Source of the DNA: Chrysemys picta bellii
Taxonomy: Eukaryota > Chordata > Testudines > Emydidae
Direction of reading: 5' to 3'
NCBI RefSeq assembly: GCF_011386835.1
Contig: NC_088796.1
Span: 71,995,468 to 72,059,467, forward strand
DNA length: 64,000 nucleotides
A model generated the notes under the pieces. That model was not told the DNA's origin and searched no databases. It saw only the letters and a list, made by a program, of their open reading frames with translations. Position numbers and translations under genes: made by a program. Every line of letters begins with the position of its first letter. Positions within the stretch are counted from its first letter, which is position 1. Below are positions 57,462 through 64,000 of the stretch, in pieces.

Positions 57462-57645
57462 TCTTGGGGGAGGGGAGAAGATAGCTCTGTGGTTTGAGCA
57501 TTGGCGTGATAAACCCAGGGTTGTGAGTTCAATCCTTGAGGGGGTCATTTAGGGATCGGGGGTAAAAATCCATCTGGGGATGGGGGTTGGACTAGATGAC
57601 CTCCTGAGCTCCCTTCCAACCCTGATATTCTTTGATTCTATGAAC
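57462..57645 (+). mobile_element. tRNA-derived SINE with CR1-like tail
   Basis: tRNA-like head: 'gatagctctgtggtttgagc' and B-box-like 'ggttgtgagttcaatcc'. CR1-like tail: 'tggactagatgacctcctga', 'cccttccaaccctgatattc', ending 'gattctatg'. Same family as 46621-46800 in the other orientation. It abuts the tRNA-Arg pseudogene upstream and a hAT-like element downstream. Confidence 0.85.
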
Positions 57646-57938
57646 GTTGTAGTTATGTTCCTGAAAAATGCAACTTTAAGTAAAATATATATACACACAC
57701 AGTATAAGTTTTAAACAAACAATTTAATACTGTACACAGCAATGATGATTGTGAAGCTTGGTGAAGTCAGAGGGTGGGATATTTCCCAGGGAATGTCTTA
57801 CTGCTAAATGATGAACTAGCACTTGGCTGAGCCCTCAAGGGTTAGCACATTGTTAATATAGCCTCACACTCTCCTCTCCCCTCCCTCCATTCGTCCTACC
57901 TTGTAGACAGCATGGCAGACAGACAGGGACACACACCC

Positions 57939-57974
<36 letters not shown>

Positions 57975-58521
57975 GCATTGCCCTTTTAAGTACTCTGACA
58001 CCACTCTAAGTACATTGTCTTTTAAAGTCGATCAGGAAATTGAGACAGTAGCTGCGGCCAGCAAGGTCTCAATCCATGGTGTGTCCCCACCCCGCTCTAT
58101 ATGGAGAAGGGGTAAGTAGGGGGCAGGGGGATATCCTGATATTAGCCCCCTTCTTCCCCCCTCACAGCAAGCAGGAGGCTCCCAGGAGCAGCTCCAATGC
58201 AGAGGGCAGAGCAGCACATGGCAGTGAGGGGAGGGACAGCTGACCTGCCAGCAATTGATAGCCTACTGGGCGGCTTCCGCACAGGGAACTTAGGGAAGCA
58301 GGAAGCTGATAGGGGGGCTGCTGGTCCACACTGGTTCCAAGCCCCCACCAGCTAGCTCCAACGGGCTGCTCTTCCTGCAAGCAGTGGACAAAGCAGACAG
58401 CTGCCAAAGGATGTTGTAAGGGAGCATTGCACAACTTTAAACAAGCATGTTTCCTAATTAGTCAGCAATGTAACAACAAAACAATGTTAACCGGGACGAC
58501 TTTAAGTGAGGAGTTACTGTA
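57643..58521 (-). mobile_element. hAT-like reptilian element, left end missing
   Basis: Starts 'aacgttgtagttatgttcct' and ends 'ttaagtgaggagttactgta'. From memory this is a common turtle element whose complete ends read 'tacagtaactcctcacttaa'. The left end lacks about 20 bp where the SINE begins. The interior includes a GC-rich segment (58030-58400) that yields spurious frames and the (GA)n tract at 57943. Confidence 0.65.
57943..57970 (+). repeat. (GA)n microsatellite
   Basis: Alternating GA dinucleotides, uninterrupted for about 28 bp, inside the hAT-like element. Confidence 0.9.
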
Positions 58522-58524
58522 ATT

Positions 58525-61500
58525 TGTCAACTTTAATTTGGATTTGTACAAGTAGAACAGCCATCTAAAAAAGTCTGCTGTAGCAAGGCTGGAAGTGGCA
58601 AGTTGCTCATAAACTGCTCTCTACCCCTAAACACGGCCCAGCAGCAGCAAGGTCCCAATTCTAGATTCTTTCTACTAACATAAGTTCTCTCATTATCCAT
58701 CAGACCATAAGACTAATAGTCAATCTAGCTAAGAATACAATTTATATAAACGTTTTATTTTCCGCTTCAATATTTCCTATTTGGTTCATGTTAAAACCAT
58801 GTTTTATTTTCCACTGGGGGGAAAAGGGGGGAAATGCTACTGGAAAAACATCAGATGAGGTTGCACTGGAGTTAGATAGATGGTGCATTGAACATGGCTG
58901 AAAGCATAACAAAGACTGTTGTGTCAATGGTAAGAAATGACAACCAACCACAAACAACAGAAAAACAAATCTATGTTTGTATAACAGTTTATGTTTACGA
59001 TGCGAGATCAGGCAGAGCCATAATGCTGCTGGTCCACACGTTTTCCCATTGCTATTTCCTCCAAAGTTAGATACGGGATTTGACTGAACAGAAGCCACAT
59101 CTTGCCTCATCAACACCCTGGTCATTCTACTGAACTTCTGCCTCACACAGGACAAAACTCCTTTCTTCTATGTTACCCCAAAAAATGAGTCAAATATACT
59201 TGAGAGAAACATATTTGAACCATTAAAATGTGCAGCTGCTTATCTGAGTAACTGCATATTTCTCACTGTACAACTCCTTAGTCTACCTCATCCTCTCCCT
59301 ATTGCTTGCTACTCTGACTCATTGTGTCATGTCTAAATCTAAATGAGCAAACTAGAGTACTGAGCACTGCCTACTACTCTTTTTGGGGCACTACAAAAAT
59401 AATCTAACTCCAGAGATCCCAAATAAACAAACAAACAATGAAAACATGGTTCAAAGCTTTGCATTCTGCATCCCGCTTCATGAGAGAAGATCATCTCATG
59501 GCTCTATACACCTCCACTCCCAGCACTCCAGTTCCCTATATTTTTTTATTCTGTAAACTTCAGGAAAAAGGCTTCAGAGACCACACTTTTTTGCTAACTT
59601 TTTGGTGACAGATTATGAGTCTTCCTAAAGTTTGTTCTGAAAACTGTTAATTAGGTTTGGTTATGCTGTAAAAACATAAGCAGATGTAATATTTAACATT
59701 TAAAATGGCACTATTAACCGTCTGTTAATTTTGTGTACTTTCTCTCCATCAGCTACAGTGTCTTTTGGAAACTTGAAGTTAATTTTTCTCCCGATGCCTG
59801 TATTCAGAACTCAAACAGTTCCATTATAGACAGCAGTCATGTTTAGTTCCCTTTTGGATACAGTCATTAATAGCAGCAGGAGGAAATGTCGAAAGCTGTA
59901 GCATCAGTGTTTAGCCATTCTTACCTTGACAGAAAATGCCCTCTTTCTTAGAAAGGCTATAGTAGCCCTTAAAGAAAACAGATATAGACTCAGTCAATTG
60001 TTCTCCAAAACAATTTTAATTTAATTTGTATTTTGGATCCTAAAGAGATTAAGAGCCGAGAAAAGTTTGTTATTCCTTTTTTACATTTCTATTAAAGCTT
60101 AATTACTTCACGTAAAAAAGAAATTGCAGTATTTCAATACACTGAGCTAGCCCTGCATAGGAAGTCTGTGACACGATGGGACGTTTATACAAAATGAGTT
60201 AAAAAATCAGGTAAACAATCACTTTTCCACTTTGCCATCAGCGAAGGGTCCAAATCCATACAACAGTTATTTTCACATTTACAGAAGCCAAGGGATTTGT
60301 ACAGTATAAAATAGTGTCCTTCAAACTAGATCAGATTATCTCTTCCCCTCATTTACAATGTACTGCCATCAACGCTTTTCCCACAAAGTTACTTTGTAAT
60401 ACCAATTACCATGCCCTGTCAATTGACTTTACAGTAAAGACGATCAACATTAGTACAATGTCTTCATATTCACTTGTCAAAATTACATAACCTAGTCAGT
60501 GTTCTAACTCCTTCCATTTGAAATATCATTTAATGAAATTTGCAGCATAAAGTAGTCACATACACAGCTACTATTACTTTGCAATTGATATGAAAACTGA
60601 AGTGATACAGATGTTTTTCCTAATAAGGATTTTATCCTTTTGTATAAAGTCTGCCATGACATTCCATTCCTTTTTTAAAATAGCTTTTCAAAAAAATGGA
60701 AATAATTTATGTTCATCCAGTTTTAAAAGCAGTTCTCAACAGAGGATTGTTTTGGAAGCTAGGAAATATTTACCTATATTTTCTATCAAGAGCTGTTGCA
60801 GAATAGGTTTGGAATGAGATTGGATGGCTGAGAGATTGCGATTGGTATCTCAAAACCAGGTTGGAATTTAGCATCCGTCAGCTATTTGCTGACCTACATG
60901 AAATGAGTTGACTGTCTCATTTAAGTGGCTAAAGAATGGATGTCTGTATCACAACAAAACCATTTAAAATGCTATCTGAGACACTAAGGATTGAGTACTG
61001 ATGAAGACTAAAAAAATCACCCTTTCCCTCAAAAATTTTGGTCCTCCAGTTCAGGAAGGATATTTAGTTCTGGAACAGAGAGGGAAAACTTACATTAGTA
61101 CTGCTGTACATAATTTGCAGATAACAGATGGCTCTCAGTTCAGCCCCTTTCACAGACACTATATTGACTTTAAATTATAATTTGAATGTCAGAAAGTCTA
61201 CCTTTTGCATCTGCTGAAACACCATCACACTCATACTTTAAAAAGTATCTTTACTTTGTTCACTACAGAAGTCAGAACCACCAAAGATAGCACAAACATA
61301 TGGAGAGTACTTGCTATTAGGATGGCAAAAACAGAGAGAGAAATATAAATTTCACCATAACACTCTGAGGGGGAAGAAGAAAGTTTCATTTTATACCACT
61401 GTAATTCTCATCTCCCTGGCTGAAGTATTCCAATGAAAACTCTAAGTGGGATGAAGAACAAAAAAAAAAAAAGTAAAAAAAATCCTTTGAGTGTGTGTGC

Positions 61501-62755
61501 GCGCGCACATATGTATAAAAAAAAATCTACCTTCACATCTCTCAACAAGCAGGCCTCTTAGGGGTATCGGTATCCCATCTTCTTAGGAACATGCTGTAGA
61601 TTGTTTAAATACTTTAAAATGTGTTGTACCCCAAAAATGCATAAGGTTGTATATAATGTCCTTGACACACGTGTGGCACTGGGTTGGTACCTCTAGAACA
61701 GTACATTCCAGTTACAGAAATATGTAACAGGAAGATAACAGAGGGAAGGGGAAAGAGGGTGTTAAGTAAATAATGACAGAAAGGAGAAAAGAAAATAATT
61801 CATCATCATGTTCTGAAGGTCCTTAGTTCCTTAGCATACTTCAATTCCAGCTAACAGTGCTGCTGCATTTTGCATCCCTGTGTTGCACTAGGATAACTCC
61901 ATTCCCAGTATTAAAGGAGTAACACGACCAGGAACAAAAGTAATCAGAACCTTGTTACAGGTGGTGGACAGCTAAATTTAGGGCCTTATTTACAAACTCA
62001 ATGAAAGCCCACAGCACCCTAACTTATTACCTTCCAATGGAGTCTGGACTGCTTTAATTTGAAAGTGAAATAAAAATTAAGAAAAGGTAATGTAAACGTT
62101 GGTGGCTAAGTGGCAGATAGGTTTAAATGTGCCAGCCATTACCCTCTGGAAGCCTAGGTTTAAATACCTGGAGATCATAAAAGTTCATTAGGTGGCCTCA
62201 TCCCATTACAAACGCAAAATTCGGAATAACAGAGGTGCTGTAGGACAGGATAGCGGTACATTGGTAGAGATACAGGGAAAACATGCACAGGAGATTAGTC
62301 GCTCCCATACTTTACGATATTTGCATACATTTCTTTAGAAACAAACAGTAGAATAAACTTTCATACTAAGACTTGGCAACCTTCATTGGATCACTATTTA
62401 AAGAAAATGATCTGTTCCCTAAGATTTTTGTAGCCAGAAAACTCATGGGTATGTTTTCTAATTCAGAAATTTTGCTAGCACCATAATAGCAGCACAGTAT
62501 TCCTGTTGTTTTTAAATCACAGTTCTGGACTCTCAAAAGGTAAAACTCTTGGAGAAAACTGTCCAACCAAATAACTATAGCTGTCCATTATCCCATTTAA
62601 AGTTAGAAATTTAAACTATTAACAATGAAGAGCAGCACAGATTCTAGAATACAAAAAACAATGTTCTAGAATCTCTTTTTCTATTATCCATGTTGGAGCT
62701 CCAACCACATTGTGGCTCATTCCTACAGTGTGGTGTTGATTATTAATTAAATCTT
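58525..62755. other. Mostly unique AT-rich sequence, no gene assigned
   Basis: Few recognisable repeats. The longest frame (58742-59155, minus, 137 codons) shows no domain, no splice context and a cysteine/phenylalanine-rich composition, so it is not called. A poly-A tract lies at 61461-61472 and a short CA/GT/GC purine-pyrimidine tract at 61491-61510. Confidence 0.45.
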
Positions 62756-62762
62756 CTTGCAG

Positions 62763-62810
62763 AATGGTAAGCGAAAGAGGAAGAATGTTGAAAATAAGAA
62801 GCTGAAGTAA
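62763..62810 (+). CDS. Candidate terminal coding exon (weak)
   Basis: A splice-acceptor-like pyrimidine stretch 'ttcttgcag' ends at 62762. The following frame reads 15 codons, 'NGKRKRKNVENKKLK', then TAA (62808-62810). The strongly basic tail resembles a nuclear localisation C-terminus, but I cannot match it to a known protein. An AATAAA lies near 63582, far downstream. A 45-bp basic frame can arise by chance in A-rich DNA, so this is only a candidate. Confidence 0.2.
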   Translation, partial: NGKRKRKNVENKKLK

Positions 62811-62819
62811 TGAAACTTG

Positions 62820-64000
62820 TTCTTACGATCAATAATTGGTGTAGCATGTGTTTTAATAATTATAAATCAAAGAAATTCAGATAATTGAATAGAAATTTAC
62901 TCATATCCTTGTGAAATTAAGTTAACTCATACTTTGCTTTTCATACAAACAATGCAAATGTGCCATGGAACAAAAAATAGAAAGTTGTTTCAATATATTT
63001 TATGAAGTTTTCAAACTTTGAAATATGTATAAACGACAGTGCTTCTGACATGACTGCTGGCTGTTTAAAAGTCATCAAGATCTGAGGGTGACCCAGCCAC
63101 TCCGCTTCACTTTCCATCACAAAGTAAGAGAAGGAGAGAGAGAATACCTAAACAGCCAAAAGGTAAGGAAAGCACTGCCTTTTTACACACTGTCAAGGAT
63201 GTGCTCATCACTAATGAAATTCACAAACATCAAAGACAAAAATATTCTAAAATAAAATTAAAAAACTAAAACCACTAAGCTCAAGTCACCTTAGTGTCAT
63301 TAATTTGGCTTTTGAAATTCCTCTGCTATTATCTTTGCAAGTTCATAATCTGATGAAAGTCCAGATAAACCCACTGAATTTCTGGAATTAAAAAAACCCA
63401 TTAAGTATGATTACTGACCATCACTGAAAATAAATGCCAAGTCAAATGACATTCACTGTGCTTGACCATTGAACTGGCAGTAAGTTTTACTCTACTCAAC
63501 CCAAAATAATTTTCTCTTGAGAACATTTTTAAAACGTTTGTAGGGCTAACGTGCCAGAATAAGTTTTACTCTGAATCAACAATAAAGTGCTGAATTATAT
63601 TAATTACCTGAATCTTACTCATTTAGAATCTTCACTTGTGGATTTCTAATCAAGTTGAAAGAGCCCTTTCTGCTGAGATAGCTAAGCTGTTGTGCAAATA
63701 TTATAAAAATAGGTAACTTTCAATAGAAGCTATGTACACACCACAACCTCTGGTGTTTAAGTATGGCTGACAATACGAGAGGTGAAAAATGCATGCAAAT
63801 TATCTAAAAGGGTATATTTAAAATGAAGGAAAGGGACACTGCTATGGAATTTGAGATATATTATAATGAGTGGCTCTCTGCCAAGGTAATATAATTATAC
63901 TAGATGTCTAAACCTGGTTTGACTAGGTATCATGCCACCAACATGCTTTAGTTCCTTTTGTAGGTAAGGAAGTTGATTTGTAATTTCAGACTACTGCATA
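62820..64000. other. AT-rich sequence, nothing recognised
   Basis: No transposon ends or RNA genes recognised. A donor-like 'caaaaggtaagg' near 63157-63168 has no convincing paired acceptor. If the candidate exon is real, this could include its 3' untranslated region. Confidence 0.35.

Noticed and set aside
58742..59155. 137-codon minus-strand frame
   Set aside because: No recognised domain, no splice or promoter context; plausible by chance in a long AT-rich stretch.
63060..63170. Possible internal exon ending in a strong donor 'aaaggtaagg'
   Set aside because: No convincing upstream acceptor and no recognisable protein; open frame length is within chance.

Overview
This is vertebrate nuclear DNA with no convincing host protein-coding gene. 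The repeat families point to a turtle (cryptodiran), with a crocodilian or another reptile as the less likely alternative. The evidence is CR1 LINEs of several subfamilies, a tRNA-derived SINE with a CR1-like tail, MIR/CORE-type SINEs, a DIRS-type (tyrosine recombinase) retroelement, Penelope-like palindromic copies carrying hammerhead-like motifs, and many hAT and TTA-flanked MITEs. I recognise most of these families from memory as abundant in turtle genomes. No database search was run.

Layout. 1-3.5 kb: an MIR remnant, a 69-bp direct repeat (1554-1622 and 3428-3496) bracketing 1.8 kb of MITEs, and two Penelope-derived palindromes with their own target-site duplications. 3.5-8.5 kb: mostly unique sequence with two 3' LINE tails. 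8.5-13.4 kb: a hAT element, then a CR1 split by a 1.6-kb fold-back hAT. 13.4-17.9 kb: small MITEs, an MIR-like SINE, a hAT with a perfect 8-bp duplication, and the best-preserved CR1. 18-28 kb: mostly unique or unrecognised DNA plus three hAT insertions (22997-24263, 24554-24899, 26170-26294). 28.4-31 kb: an LTR-like unit, a Penelope fragment and a GC-rich repeat block. 31-35.2 kb: a decayed DIRS-type element on the minus strand, interrupted by two MITEs. 35.3-43 kb: scattered repeats, including a second Penelope-like family with a mutated hammerhead core. 43-45.1 kb: a CR1 fragment cut by a Penelope palindrome, and a second CR1 copy in reverse. 46-53 kb: SINE, hAT and LTR-like copies, often nested. 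57.3-58.5 kb: a tRNA-Arg pseudogene, a SINE and a hAT-like element in tandem. 58.5-64 kb: AT-rich, mostly unique sequence with one weak candidate terminal exon.

The window reads as an intergenic or intronic archive of transposon layers. Insertion order can be read from nesting: hAT into CR1, MITEs into DIRS and into an LTR-like unit, Penelope into CR1. I found no complete new system. The signals most worth following are the hammerhead-like folds in the Penelope-derived repeats, the perfect 57-bp palindrome near 3.2 kb, the fold-back hAT with transposase remnants, and the D-arm-deleted tRNA-Arg copy.
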